This document shows, in pieces, positions 15,448-24,029 of a DNA stretch of 64,000 nt. The position numbers and the translations under genes are program-made. Every line of letters begins with the position of its first letter. Within the stretch, counting starts at the first letter, position 1. The notes under the pieces were generated by a model that did not search any database, was not told the origin of the DNA, and saw only the letters and a list, made by a program, of their open reading frames with translations. Source of the DNA: Cesiribacter sp964504565 (GTDB taxonomy: Bacteria; Bacteroidota; Bacteroidia; Cytophagales; Cyclobacteriaceae). The stretch spans positions 25,520 through 89,519 of the forward strand of contig CAZDEY010000016.1 of NCBI GenBank assembly GCA_964504565.1, written 5' to 3'.

Positions 15448-16359
15448 TTACTCCGCCGCCCCCGGGTCTTTATCTTCCAGGCCGGCGGGTGAGCTTTGCA
15501 AGGTAAAAATAGTAAGCTCCGGACGGCAAAATAACCTGATAGGCACCAGGCTAAACCCTATGCCCCGGTTTACGTACAAGCGATTCCCTTCCGCCCCAAC
15601 TTTATCGGTTGACCAGCCATCAGCTACTACCTCGCGATCGCGGGCAATATCCAGCCAATTGTTGCGGGGGGTAAACGGCAGACGGATTTGCCCGCCGTGC
15701 GTATGGGCAGCCAGTGTTAAGGGTGCGGAATTAGCCGGCAAATCGCGGTAGGCTACCGGATTATGCATAAAGATGATGCGGGCGTCGTTAGAACCTACTT
15801 TACTCATAGCGATACCAACTTGGCTGTTATCGGCCCATTCGGAGCCTATACCTACAATATGCAGCGGTTCAGCGCCAGTACCCACATTTACGGATTCGTT
15901 CTCGAGCACTTTAATATTAATAGCCTCCAACTCTGCTTCCAGGTAGCCGGCTATTTCCGGCCGCTTTTGGCTCTTCTTCTTCATTAAGGAATAATCGTGG
16001 TTACCCAACACGGCATATACCGGAATCTGGCTATCGGCCAGGGGTTTAAGCAAGCCTACGGCCTCGTCTACCACGCTGGTATCGGGCTTATAAACCAGGT
16101 CGCCGGCAATCAGCACGGCATCCACATCAGATTGAGTAATTTCTTTCACAATTTTGCTAACCATACCGGTATTATCCCACCACATGCCAGTCTGGAAATC
16201 GGCAATCAGCGCAATGCGTTTTCCGTTCCAATCGGCGGGCAGGTTAGGTACGTAGGCTTTCTCTTCTCGCTTATCCATGAGTAGGCGCGGTTCAATTAAT
16301 GCGCCGTAGAGTATCAGCAATAGCAGAAGTACACCCAAGATTCCCAAGACCTTTTTCAC
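15448..16359 (-). CDS. metallophosphoesterase (YkuE-like)
   Basis: A 303-residue calcineurin-like phosphoesterase anchored by one N-terminal helix (residues 1-20). Metal-site motifs in order: ALIADFQTG (a Gln replaces the usual His of DxH), AGDLVYKP (GDxx), VLGNHDYS (GNHD), FMHNPVAYR and LAAHTHGGQIRLP (GHTHGGQ-like, with Ala for the first Gly). The YkuE type hydrolyses phosphodiesters or UDP-lipids on the outer side of the membrane. The DFQ in place of DxH is notable but occurs in some paralogues. It is monocistronic and divergent from the M24 peptidase. A longer paralogue is at 48973-50223. Confidence 0.85.
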   Translation of the reverse strand: MKKVLGILGVLLLLLILYGALIEPRLLMDKREEKAYVPNLPADWNGKRIALIADFQTGMWWDNTGMVSKIVKEITQSDVDAVLIAGDLVYKPDTSVVDEAVGLLKPLADSQIPVYAVLGNHDYSLMKKKSQKRPEIAGYLEAELEAINIKVLENESVNVGTGAEPLHIVGIGSEWADNSQVGIAMSKVGSNDARIIFMHNPVAYRDLPANSAPLTLAAHTHGGQIRLPFTPRNNWLDIARDREVVADGWSTDKVGAEGNRLYVNRGIGFSLVPIRLFCRPELTIFTLQSSPAGLEDKDPGAAE

Positions 16360-16467
16360 AATTATTAAATTTTGTTTTGAAAGTAATTACTGCCATAACT
16401 GTATGAAAACCTAACTGTTCGCCACCCGCCCAGCTTAACCTAAGCCTAAATGTAGTATCTTGCTTCT

Positions 16468-17145
16468 ATGGAAAATGCCCTACAGCAACTTATGGAAGCC
16501 GAACGTAAGGCCGATCAGCTATTCGCGCAGATTGAAGAGCAGCACTTGGTAAAGCCCGGCAAAACCGAAAAGCAACTGAACGATGAAGTATTTGCTCTGG
16601 CCAAAGAAATGTTCGGGATAGAAAAATACTGGCATAAGCGTATTGTACGGGCCGGTAAAAACACCCTGCTTCCCTACGAACACACCCCGCCTAACCTCAC
16701 GCTGCAGGAAGATGATATCCTGTTCTTCGATTTTGGCCCCATACTGGACGATTGGGAGGCCGATGTTGGCAAAACGTATGTGGTAGGTAACAATCCTAAA
16801 AAAATAAAGCTTAAGCAAGATGTGGAGACGGCCTGGCACCAGGGGAAAGCGTACTACCAAACCCACCGGGACACAATTACCGGTGCGGAATTTTACCAAT
16901 ACATCGCTACTTTAGCTAAAGAACTAGGCTGGACCTACGGCAACGAGCATTGCGGCCACCTGGTAGGCAAATTTCCGCACGAGAAAATTCAGGGCGAAAA
17001 GGTAGCCAACTACATTCATCCCCATAACCACCGCCCAATGGCCGAGCCGGATGATAACGGCAACCCCCGCCACTGGATTTTGGAGATTCACCTGGTAGAT
17101 GAAGAACTACAAATCGGCGGTTTTTTTGAGCAATTGGTCAGTTAA
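16468..17145 (+). CDS. M24 family metallopeptidase (Xaa-Pro dipeptidase-like)
   Basis: A 225-residue pita-bread-fold protein made of the catalytic domain only. Metal ligands are visible in order: an Asp in FDFGPILDDWEAD with the second Asp at its end, His in EHCGHLVGKFPH, Glu in WILEIHLVD and Glu in GGFFEQL. This matches the D-D-H-E-E set of methionine aminopeptidase and Xaa-Pro peptidase. It lacks the N-terminal domain of prolidases, so the substrate is open. It is cytoplasmic, with no signal peptide. The ATG at 16468 is only 9 bases after a TATCTTGC box, so the leader may be very short. Confidence 0.8.
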   Translation: MENALQQLMEAERKADQLFAQIEEQHLVKPGKTEKQLNDEVFALAKEMFGIEKYWHKRIVRAGKNTLLPYEHTPPNLTLQEDDILFFDFGPILDDWEADVGKTYVVGNNPKKIKLKQDVETAWHQGKAYYQTHRDTITGAEFYQYIATLAKELGWTYGNEHCGHLVGKFPHEKIQGEKVANYIHPHNHRPMAEPDDNGNPRHWILEIHLVDEELQIGGFFEQLVS

Positions 17146-17382
17146 CTTAACCCATCACCACAAATTTTTACCAAATTCTTAAAATCACTGCAATCGATTG
17201 AAACACAACTCTTGCCGGTAGTTCAGTAGGTAATGGCTCGTCTTTAGCCTTTGGGGAGCGGTTTGGTATTGGCAAGCCTGCGCCGGAATGTTATCTTGCT
17301 ATACAGATAACCAAAATTTTAGGCCGGTACCAACTTATTCTATAGGGGAGTACATTCGGCAACTTTCAGCAATATTTAAGCA

Positions 17383-19521
17383 ATGCGAAAACTCTTTTTT
17401 CTGATGGCCCTGGTGTTTAGCCTGCCGCTGGCGGCCCAAACTGTAAAATCTCCCGACGGAAATATTCAGGTAACCTTTGAACTAGCCGAGGGCGGCGTAC
17501 CCACCTACCGGTTAACCTACAAAAACAAACCCGTAATTAAGCCCAGCAAGTTAGGGTTCGTAACCAAAAATAACGGTCAGTTTACCGAAGGCTTTACGGT
17601 AACCGATACCCAGGAAGCTACCTTTGACGAAACCTGGGAGCCGGTATGGGGCGAGGTTAGCGAAATCCGGAATAACTATAACGAGCTGGCTGTAACCCTA
17701 AGCCAAAGCCAGCCGCAGGAGCGCCGTATGTTGGTACGCTTCCGGGTATACAACGAGGGTATGGGCCTGCGCTACGAATTTCCGGAGCAGCCTAACCTGC
17801 GCTATTTTATTATAACCGACGAGAAAACCCAGTTCGCTATGGCCGGCGATCATACCGCTTTCTGGATTCCCGGCGACTACGATACGCAGGAGTATGATTT
17901 CACAACTTCTAAGCTCAGTGAGATTAGAGGCCATATGGAAGGGGCCGTAACCGATAACGTATCGCAGACCCAGTTTTCGGAAACCGGCGTACAAACTTCT
18001 TTACAGATGAAAAGCGCCGATGGTTTATACATAAACCTGCACGAGGCGGCCCTGCTGGACTACCCCGCCATGCACCTGAACCTGGATGATAAAACCATGA
18101 CCTTTGAGAGTTGGCTAACCCCCGATGCCAACGGCGATAAGGCCTATATGCAAGCCCCGCGCACCACGCCCTGGAGAACCGTATTTGTAAGCGATGATGC
18201 CCGCGTGATGCTTTCTTCTAAAATGACCTACAACCTGAACGAGCCCAGCAAAATTGAGAATACCGACTGGATTAAGCCAACCAAATACATTGGTGTATGG
18301 TGGGAAATGATAACCGGCAAAAGCACCTGGCACTATACCGATGAGTACCCAACCGTACAACTGGGCGTTACCGATTTTGCAAGTGCCAAGCCTAACGGTC
18401 GGCACGGGGCAAATAATGAGAAGGTGAAGCGCTATATTGACTTTGCGGCTGAGCACGGTTTTGACGGCGTACTGGTTGAAGGCTGGAATATTGGCTGGGA
18501 AGACTGGTTCGGCAATAGCAAAGAGTACGTATTCGACTTCCTGACCCCCTACCCCGATTTTGACGTAGCCATGATTCGCGACTACGCTAAGAGTAAGGGC
18601 GTAGAAATGATAATGCACCACGAAACCAGCGGCAGCACCCGTAACTACGAGCGCCACTTGGATACCGCCTACCAATTTATGAAAGACAACGGTTACAATG
18701 CGGTAAAGAGTGGCTATGTTGGCCCAATTTTGCCCCGGGGCGAATTTCACTACAGCCAGTGGACCAATAACCACTACCAGTACGCGCTGGAAAAAGCTGC
18801 TGAGTATGAGGTTATGGTTAACGCCCACGAGGCCGTACGCCCTACCGGAGTAGCCCGCACCTGGCCTAACCTGATTGGCAATGAGTCGGCGCGCGGTACC
18901 GAGTACCAGGCGTTCGGCGGTTCTAAGCCTAATCACGTTACAATCATACCGTTTACGCGCCTTAACGGCGGCCCTATGGACTTTACGCCGGGTATATTTG
19001 AGATGGACATCAGCAAGCTGAACCCTGATAATACCAGCCACGTAAACAGCACCCTGGCCAACCAGTTGGCGCTGTACGTAACTATGTACAGCCCGCTACA
19101 AATGGCCGCCGACCTGCCCGAAAACTACGAGCGTTTTATGGATGCCTTTCAGTTTATAAAGGATGTAGCTATTGACTGGCAAGATAGCAAATACCTGGAA
19201 GCCGAGCCGGGCGAGTACATTACCGTAGCCCGAAAAGCCAAGGATAGCGGCCAGTGGTTTGTAGGTAGCGTGGGCGGTAACGATAGCCGTACGTCCACTA
19301 TCAACTTTAGCTTTCTGGAACCCGGCAAAAAGTATATAGCTACTGTTTACGCCGATGCTAAGGATGCCCACTATAAAACTAACCCGCAGGCCTATACCAT
19401 TACCAACTATGCAGTAACCAACAAATCGAAGCTGAGCCAGTTTGTTGCGCCAGGCGGAGGCTACGCTATCAGCTTTAAAGAAGCCGGCAAGGGCGAAACA
19501 CGGGGATTGAAGAAGTTATAA
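17383..19521 (+). CDS. susB: glycoside hydrolase family 97 (SusB-type alpha-glucosidase)
   Basis: A 712-residue exported enzyme: signal peptide (1-18, LPLAAQ), N-terminal beta-sandwich (to about 270), a central barrel beginning YIGVWWEM, and a C-terminal beta domain. The pattern follows Bacteroides SusB closely: VEGWNIGWEDWFGNS, MHHETSGSTRNYERH, VNAHEAVRPTG and GNESARGTEY. The glutamates in the last two blocks correspond to the inverting machinery of SusB, so an inverting alpha-glucosidase acting on malto-oligosaccharides in the periplasm is expected. No susC/susD pair is adjacent, so this is an orphan rather than part of a polysaccharide locus. A terminator follows. Confidence 0.92.
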   Translation: MRKLFFLMALVFSLPLAAQTVKSPDGNIQVTFELAEGGVPTYRLTYKNKPVIKPSKLGFVTKNNGQFTEGFTVTDTQEATFDETWEPVWGEVSEIRNNYNELAVTLSQSQPQERRMLVRFRVYNEGMGLRYEFPEQPNLRYFIITDEKTQFAMAGDHTAFWIPGDYDTQEYDFTTSKLSEIRGHMEGAVTDNVSQTQFSETGVQTSLQMKSADGLYINLHEAALLDYPAMHLNLDDKTMTFESWLTPDANGDKAYMQAPRTTPWRTVFVSDDARVMLSSKMTYNLNEPSKIENTDWIKPTKYIGVWWEMITGKSTWHYTDEYPTVQLGVTDFASAKPNGRHGANNEKVKRYIDFAAEHGFDGVLVEGWNIGWEDWFGNSKEYVFDFLTPYPDFDVAMIRDYAKSKGVEMIMHHETSGSTRNYERHLDTAYQFMKDNGYNAVKSGYVGPILPRGEFHYSQWTNNHYQYALEKAAEYEVMVNAHEAVRPTGVARTWPNLIGNESARGTEYQAFGGSKPNHVTIIPFTRLNGGPMDFTPGIFEMDISKLNPDNTSHVNSTLANQLALYVTMYSPLQMAADLPENYERFMDAFQFIKDVAIDWQDSKYLEAEPGEYITVARKAKDSGQWFVGSVGGNDSRTSTINFSFLEPGKKYIATVYADAKDAHYKTNPQAYTITNYAVTNKSKLSQFVAPGGGYAISFKEAGKGETRGLKKL

Positions 19522-19540
19522 GAAAATACTCAATAATTGA

Positions 19541-19578
19541 TAAAAGCCGCTGCCCTTCTTGGAGGGTGGCGGCTTTTA
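19541..19578 (+). terminator. terminator of the GH97 gene
   Basis: Perfect 10-base arms TAAAAGCCGC (19541-19550) and GCGGCTTTTA (19569-19578), with a second inner stem CCCTTC/GGAGGG in the loop. Confidence 0.85.
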
Positions 19579-19690
19579 TTTTATAACTTGTTTTTGCGAT
19601 TCATGTAATAGTTGCAGCTATAGGAGTAACTAAAGCAACATGGACCGAGGTTAAGGGTACTAAAGCATTAGACACCTAAATAAATAATTT

Positions 19691-19750
19691 GTTAGATTGG
19701 CGACATAATGGATATATAATGCACTAAGTGCATTATACACGGATGTTGGC
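19691..19750 (+). repeat. attI-like site with ghost of a recombinase 3' end
   Basis: Bases 19692-19716 differ at only two positions from 40220-40244, which cover the last codons of the recombinase gene and its stop. Both then continue with a palindrome around TGCA (TATAATGCAC/GTGCATTATA here), TACACRGATGTTG and the first cassette. No recombinase gene remains here, so this looks like a leftover integrase end plus attachment site heading a cassette array. Confidence 0.6.
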
Positions 19751-19771
19751 AATAATTTAAAGACAGCCTTT

Positions 19772-20125
19772 ATGGATCCAAATGAGACGGAAGAAGGAAT
19801 AACTAGAAAAGCATATCTAATGGGCATGAGACTAAAAAATTCTGGTCTTGACCAAGAAGTAATTTATGCCCGACTTGAAAAAGCTGGATTTCCAGAAGAA
19901 CTGGTGAATAAAGTAGTGTCAGACATGATGATCGAACACAAAAAGGACTTAGAGGCTGCCGAAAGACCTTTTTTTAACGTGGCCATCGTTAAAATTGGGC
20001 TTGGGATTCTATTTGCACTTGTAACGATGATAATTTCACCAGGTCGAATTTTTCTACCTATCATATTTATAATCAGTGGAGTAATCTTAGCTCTTGCTTC
20101 TAAAGAGCGAATGAAAATGAAATAA
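19772..20125 (+). CDS. hypothetical protein with C-terminal membrane hairpin (cassette gene)
   Basis: A 117-residue protein. The N-terminal 70 residues are helical and charged and contain YARLEKAGFPEELVNKVV, which resembles a small helical recognition domain. Two hydrophobic helices follow (about 70-88 and 90-108), and it ends KERMKMK. I do not recognise the family. It is the only gene of the first cassette, 27 bases from the cassette start and 4 bases before the pairing end sequence TATTGCCAAC. Such tight packing is typical of integron cassettes. Base composition is AT-rich compared with the GH97 gene upstream. Confidence 0.6.
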   Translation: MDPNETEEGITRKAYLMGMRLKNSGLDQEVIYARLEKAGFPEELVNKVVSDMMIEHKKDLEAAERPFFNVAIVKIGLGILFALVTMIISPGRIFLPIIFIISGVILALASKERMKMK

Positions 20126-20129
20126 AAAC

Positions 20130-20262
20130 TATTGCCAACACAAAATAAACGCAATGCGGCTTTAGCCAGTCTTCGTTTCATGTTCACGGTCGACAAAAAC
20201 ATGTTCCGTAATTTTTACAACCTGCGGACAAAGCCGCACTGACGTTTATTAAATACGTTATG
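20130..20262 (+). repeat. attC-like site B1
   Basis: It begins with TATTGCCAAC, the exact reverse complement of the first ten bases of its cassette, and ends at the next junction GTTATG. Inside, AATAAACG (20144-20151) pairs with CGTTTATT (20243-20250) and GCGGCTTT (20156-20163) with AAAGCCGC (20230-20237), giving one long imperfect hairpin as in attC sites. Confidence 0.6.
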
Positions 20263-20277
20263 TTAAACAAAAAAGAT

Positions 20278-20880
20278 ATGGATTTTAAACTTTTACCAAT
20301 AGACGTAACCATGCAGATTCTAAGAACTGAATCTGATCCTAAAATTGCTTTCAAAAAAATATTAATACAAGCTAATAAGAACTTACCTTCCGAAATATGG
20401 AAAGAATATGGAAATCTAAGTATTGAAAGGGATATTGAAGAAGCAACCAATTGGTTACAGAAGTCCCTGACGGAATTTCCAGATTCAAAAGGCATATATC
20501 TTGGCCTCGATACTTTAAATATGGACGAAGGGAATGGAACAAATATAGAAATTGGACTTTCTAATTCGTGTAATCCAAATACGTTTTCTGACGACTGGGC
20601 ATATAATTGTCACCATTATGGTGATTCACATTTAATTAGAGGGCTGTCTGAAGTTGCAGACACTTTCACGAATTCCGAAAAATGGACAAGTGAAGAGACT
20701 AGTTTCGCTGAGTATATTGTATTTCTTGCATATAGTGGTATTATATTAAAAAGCGCATTATACAAACTGGAAACTAACAACGACTTTTTATCAATATGGG
20801 GATTTCATGATGGAGACATGTTCTTCTTAATGCAAAAAGCAAATGGAATAAAGTCCATTGTGACAGAAGTTGATTTATGA
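20278..20880 (+). CDS. hypothetical protein (cassette gene)
   Basis: A 200-residue soluble protein without signal peptide or membrane segment. The N-terminal half is helical (ATNWLQKSLTEFPDSKGIYL); the C-terminal half carries CHHYGDSHLIRGLSEVADTF and ends WGFHDGDMFFL near the terminus. It reads like a conserved protein of unknown function that resembles immunity- or SUKH-like small globular proteins in size, but I cannot place it in a family. I prefer the ATG at 20278; an ATG at 20260 is in frame but lies inside the cassette's attachment bases. It is the single gene of the second cassette, AT-rich, and ends 7 bases before CATAAC. Confidence 0.55.
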   Translation: MDFKLLPIDVTMQILRTESDPKIAFKKILIQANKNLPSEIWKEYGNLSIERDIEEATNWLQKSLTEFPDSKGIYLGLDTLNMDEGNGTNIEIGLSNSCNPNTFSDDWAYNCHHYGDSHLIRGLSEVADTFTNSEKWTSEETSFAEYIVFLAYSGIILKSALYKLETNNDFLSIWGFHDGDMFFLMQKANGIKSIVTEVDL

Positions 20881-20887
20881 AAAGAGC

Positions 20888-21075
20888 ATAACACGGTAAA
20901 TAGCAAATAGGGCTTTCGGTGGTTTACGAAAGTTCAGTGCTATTTACCAACACCGCCAAAATCGTTTATTTGGCTTTTAAGAATGAATTAAAAACAAAAT
21001 AAACGATTTGGCTCCAAGCAAATAGAAAGTTCGGTGCTTTCTACTGCCCTACTTGCTATATACTAATCGTTGTAG
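20888..21075 (+). repeat. attC-like site B2
   Basis: It starts with CATAAC, complementary to the GTTATG at its cassette start, and ends at GTTGTAG. It holds two internal inverted repeats: GGTAAATAGCA with TGCTATTTACC (about 20896-20949) and AATCGTTTATTT with AAATAAACGATT (about 20960-21008). The segment AAGTTCAGTGCT/AAGTTCGGTGCT occurs twice. Coordinates are good to one or two bases. Confidence 0.55.
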
Positions 21076-21084
21076 AGCATTAAC

Positions 21085-21507
21085 ATGAAACAGCTAGCTA
21101 TACTTTTTTCTTTGGGGTTTCTATTAATATCTTGTGATCCAGTCTATCGTGCAGAGATTGAGAACAAGACTGATCAGCAGATTTTTATTGAAATTGCGTT
21201 TAATCAACAAGAGCTTGAGAAATTATGGGGAGGACGTCCTTATTTACCTTTCCTTAAAAGTTATCCAAATGACGGAAGTGTCGATAATGCTATCAAGTTT
21301 GATACTATCAATTTAGTTAAAACCTATAAGATTCAACCTGGATCGTCATTTCCATTAACATCGGGGATCGGAAGCCATCCAGAATATAACCTATTTAAGA
21401 AACTACGAGTTTTATATAGTGATACGTTGGTTTACAATAATAGAGACCAAATTGAAAAGGCTTTTCGCGAGATTAAAACACGATATTGGGCGGTAAAAGT
21501 AAGATAA
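21085..21507 (+). CDS. hypothetical lipoprotein (cassette gene)
   Basis: A 140-residue protein with a lipoprotein signal (MKQLAILFSLGFLLISCDP, acylated Cys at residue 17). The mature part begins with a beta-rich stretch (VYRAEIENKTDQQIFIEIAF) typical of small immunoglobulin-like or transthyretin-like folds, and the C terminus is basic. I recognise no family. The Asp after the lipidation Cys is common in Bacteroidota lipoproteins, and sorting to the surface cannot be read from this. It is the only gene of the third cassette and begins 16 bases after the junction at 21069. Confidence 0.6.
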   Translation: MKQLAILFSLGFLLISCDPVYRAEIENKTDQQIFIEIAFNQQELEKLWGGRPYLPFLKSYPNDGSVDNAIKFDTINLVKTYKIQPGSSFPLTSGIGSHPEYNLFKKLRVLYSDTLVYNNRDQIEKAFREIKTRYWAVKVR

Positions 21508-21508
21508 C

Positions 21509-21645
21509 GCCCTACAACACAGGGTAAAGCCTATGCGCATATCGACAGTTTTGTTATCTTCGTTTACCGTACCCGTCAGCGTCACGGTTCGACATCGAAC
21601 TAGCGTTCGAGTCGAGCGCACTTGCCATAGCCAGGGCCGTTGGGC
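21509..21645 (+). repeat. attC-like site B3
   Basis: It begins GCCCTACAAC, complementary (nine of ten) to the cassette start GTTGTAGAGC, and ends ATAGCCAGGGCCGTTGGGC. GTTGGGC (21639-21645) fits the classical integron core GTTRRRY. Internal pairing includes GTTCGA/TCGAAC around 21587-21600. Confidence 0.55.
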
Positions 21646-21654
21646 GGCATTTAA

Positions 21655-22191
21655 ATGAAACTACTAATTCACATACTGTCAATATTGATTCTGACCATTG
21701 GAATGATTTCGTGCGACCGAATCAGAAATAAGTCTGAGCAAGTGGCGAAAAAGGTCAAAGAAAAAACTGAAAGCGAACTCAGGGAACAAATTCAAAAAGT
21801 ATTTGATAAAGTTTACCCACCATTTGATCACGACAAACCAGACACAGAAAACAACAAAAAAAGATTCGAAGACTTCTTAAAGGTTGAAATAACGCCAGAC
21901 GTTAAGAATATCTTCTGTTTTGATGACGCAATTGGAATTGACGCAGATTATATGTTTTCTTTTAACTGCAACGAGAACACTTCAAATAAAATAATTGAAG
22001 TTCATAAGCTCACGATTGACTCACTAAACTCAGATAATGGATTTGGTATGCAACATGATTTCAAATGGTGGAATAAGGATAGAATCGAAAGTTTACAAAA
22101 ACACAGTTGGACAAACGGAAATCAGTATTTCAAATACTATTGGTATGACAAAGAGAATGGAAAAGCTTATTTCTTTGATTTTGATATGTAA
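21655..22191 (+). CDS. hypothetical lipoprotein (cassette gene)
   Basis: A 178-residue protein with a lipoprotein signal (LILTIGMISCDR, Cys about residue 20). A lysine-rich helix follows (SEQVAKKVKEKTESELREQI, about 27-46), then an acidic-aromatic globular part (FFCFDD-like stretches, SFNCNENTSNKIIEVHKL, FKYYWYDKENGKAYFFDFDM at the end). Family unknown. Repeated aromatic/acidic residues near the C terminus suggest a small beta fold. It begins 10 bases after GTTGGGC and is the single gene of its cassette. It is AT-rich. No matching GCCCAAC could be found after its stop. Confidence 0.6.
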   Translation: MKLLIHILSILILTIGMISCDRIRNKSEQVAKKVKEKTESELREQIQKVFDKVYPPFDHDKPDTENNKKRFEDFLKVEITPDVKNIFCFDDAIGIDADYMFSFNCNENTSNKIIEVHKLTIDSLNSDNGFGMQHDFKWWNKDRIESLQKHSWTNGNQYFKYYWYDKENGKAYFFDFDM

Positions 22192-22194
22192 AAA

Positions 22195-22350
22195 ATAAAA
22201 AAACGACCGTAAAAATCGGCTATAGCAAGTGCGGGTTGATCGTATAAAAATAAAGATTTCACAACTAAATAAAAATCACGGTAGGCGGACAAGTGTGCAG
22301 CTTTAATATCCTGCACTTACCCTAGATAGAATAGCTAGAGCCGTAGCCAC
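22195..22350 (+). repeat. attC-like site B4
   Basis: It lies between two cassette genes. It contains GCAAGTGCGGGTTG, then CACGGTAGGCGGACAAG, a pairing AAGTGTGCAG/CTGCACTT (about 22289-22317), and ends ATAGCTAGAGCCGTAGCC. The ending matches the other spacers except GTA for GTT. Confidence 0.45.
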
Positions 22351-22358
22351 AACTCTAT

Positions 22359-23099
22359 ATGAGAAAATTCTTAATTTCAATATTGACTATCATCTTTACT
22401 ACCTCTTTGAGTCATGGGCAATTACGACCAGAAATTGCTATTGAAAATGGAATTTTAACAATCAACGATTATCAACTTGATTCTGAAATAAGCACTGAAA
22501 AGCTAGATGAATTGTTAAAGGAGGCAGGTAAAATTGTAAGGCATAAAAGGAAAAAGTTTAAGGACCGACATCATGGAACCAGGCATGTGATTCCAGAATA
22601 TGTTGAGGTTATCTACCACAAAAGTGGATTAGTTTTCAAAGGATCAGATAAAAATAAATTAACTCAATTACAGATTAATCTTCGTTCTAAAGAGTCAACC
22701 GAGAGTTATATCCTGTCAGTGCTTGATAAAGAATTCGAGCTTAATAAAAATAACCCTGGTTTCAACCTATCAAAATCACAACATCAGAAAGCTTACATGG
22801 ATATTTATATGGATACTTTCGATCCTTGGACTGACCATCAATTTTCTGGGAAGCTGCGTATCGAAAATCAAATAATTATTTCTGACAGCTCAATATTCGA
22901 TTTGACCGAAGAGAACTTAAATTTATTTGAAGATGCTTTCTTCAATAAGAATGCTCTTAACCAAAAATTTAATTGTATGACACCAGCCTCTGCAATGGTA
23001 GTGGGATTTTGCGAATGCGTTACGTATAAACTTAAGCTGATATTATTCGATGAAGACATGAAACTACAAACTATCAACTATATCTTTGGTAGAGAATAA
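22359..23099 (+). CDS. hypothetical secreted protein (cassette gene)
   Basis: A 246-residue protein with a cleavable signal peptide (about 1-20, TTSLSHGQ). The mature part has an early segment EIAIENGILTINDYQLDS, a basic patch (KIVRHKRKKFKDRHHGTRH, about 65-83) and a C-terminal region with Cys residues (FNCMTPASAMVVGFCECV). The arrangement of a duplicated beta domain split by a charged loop is a guess from hydrophobicity only. I do not recognise the family. It is the single gene of its cassette, AT-rich, in the same orientation as all neighbours in the array. Confidence 0.55.
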   Translation: MRKFLISILTIIFTTSLSHGQLRPEIAIENGILTINDYQLDSEISTEKLDELLKEAGKIVRHKRKKFKDRHHGTRHVIPEYVEVIYHKSGLVFKGSDKNKLTQLQINLRSKESTESYILSVLDKEFELNKNNPGFNLSKSQHQKAYMDIYMDTFDPWTDHQFSGKLRIENQIIISDSSIFDLTEENLNLFEDAFFNKNALNQKFNCMTPASAMVVGFCECVTYKLKLILFDEDMKLQTINYIFGRE

Positions 23100-23117
23100 A
23101 AGCATCTTATATACTTT

Positions 23118-23230
23118 ATGAATGAACGGAGCTTCGGTGGTTAGTACTATTTGTTGATAATTGTAAAGTTCGCCGCAAGTTTTAAATTAAAATTAAGGTA
23201 TAGTTATATGATAGACGAGAGGTTAGTGCT
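23118..23230 (+). repeat. degenerate attC-like spacer B5
   Basis: It carries the segments GAGCTTCGGTGGTTAGTA and GTAAAGTTCGCCGCAAGTT, related to AAAGTTCGGTGCTTT in site B2. It has no clear GTT/AAC boundary, so the limits are approximate and the call is weak. Confidence 0.3.
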
Positions 23231-23289
23231 TTATAATCCCAACTCATTATAGCTATTACATCAAATATAAACTGAAACCAACCAAGTAA

Positions 23290-24012
23290 ATGATAGGAAT
23301 TTTAGTAGCAATTGTTATTTCTTGGTTGCTTCTACATCTGATTGAAAGGAGGAATATTTTAGCTTTAGGATTTCTGCCAATTGGGAGAAGATTGAAACAA
23401 TTCTTCATCGGCTTTTTAATTACCGGAACTCTCTGTGTTCTCACCCAGTATTTAGAGGCATTTCTAAAATCTTCATTTTGGGTTTTGAACGAAAATAGTA
23501 CCACCCTACTAGTTATAAAATCATTTTGGTGGGACGTTAAATCCGTACTAACGGAAGAATTGATTTTTCGGGGAGCCTTACTTTATATTTTAATCCAGAA
23601 AATTGGCACCAGAAAAAGTATAGTAGTTTCCGCAATTGCGTTCGGAGTCTACCATTGGTTCTCATACGGTGTTTTAGGAAATGCATTGGCAATGATATTA
23701 GTATTTATCGGAACCGGATTAATGGGTTACGCTTGGGCTTGGGCCTTTTCCAAAACCAAATCCATCTTGTTACCTTTCGGGCTACATTTAGGCTGGAATT
23801 TTATCTATAACACCATATTTTCAAACGGCCCGTTAGGCGAACTGTTGCTACTACAGAAAGGCGGAAACGAACTAACTGATTGGCCCTCACTCCTAAACTT
23901 TATTAGTGGGTTAATTATAGTTCCGGTTATTGTGCTGCTTTACATCAAATATTTGGTAACCGAAGAACCGGAAATGAAAACAGCTAATCCAAACTATACC
24001 CAACAACCTTAA
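23290..24012 (+). CDS. CPBP family intramembrane metalloprotease (probable cassette gene)
   Basis: A 240-residue membrane protein with about six hydrophobic segments and the CPBP motifs: LTEELIFRGALLY (about 95-107), FGVYHWFSYG (about 117-126) and HLGWNF near residue 173. The family contains Rce1-like proteases and bacteriocin self-immunity proteins. No substrate gene is evident. It is smaller than the resident CPBP at 14383 and unlike it outside the motifs. It lies between the weak spacer B5 and the clear spacer at 24.03-24.10 kb, so it is likely a cassette gene, although its composition is a little closer to the host. Confidence 0.75.
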   Translation: MIGILVAIVISWLLLHLIERRNILALGFLPIGRRLKQFFIGFLITGTLCVLTQYLEAFLKSSFWVLNENSTTLLVIKSFWWDVKSVLTEELIFRGALLYILIQKIGTRKSIVVSAIAFGVYHWFSYGVLGNALAMILVFIGTGLMGYAWAWAFSKTKSILLPFGLHLGWNFIYNTIFSNGPLGELLLLQKGGNELTDWPSLLNFISGLIIVPVIVLLYIKYLVTEEPEMKTANPNYTQQP

Positions 24013-24029
24013 AAAGTATTGCGGATTAA

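Noticed and set aside
18115..19041. 308-codon minus-strand open frame inside the GH97 gene
   Set aside because: It is a shadow of a GC-richer gene. The plus-strand product matches SusB along its whole length.
17383..19521. Polysaccharide utilisation locus around GH97 or GH31
   Set aside because: No susC/susD-type pair or hybrid sensor lies next to either enzyme. They are also 25 kb apart.
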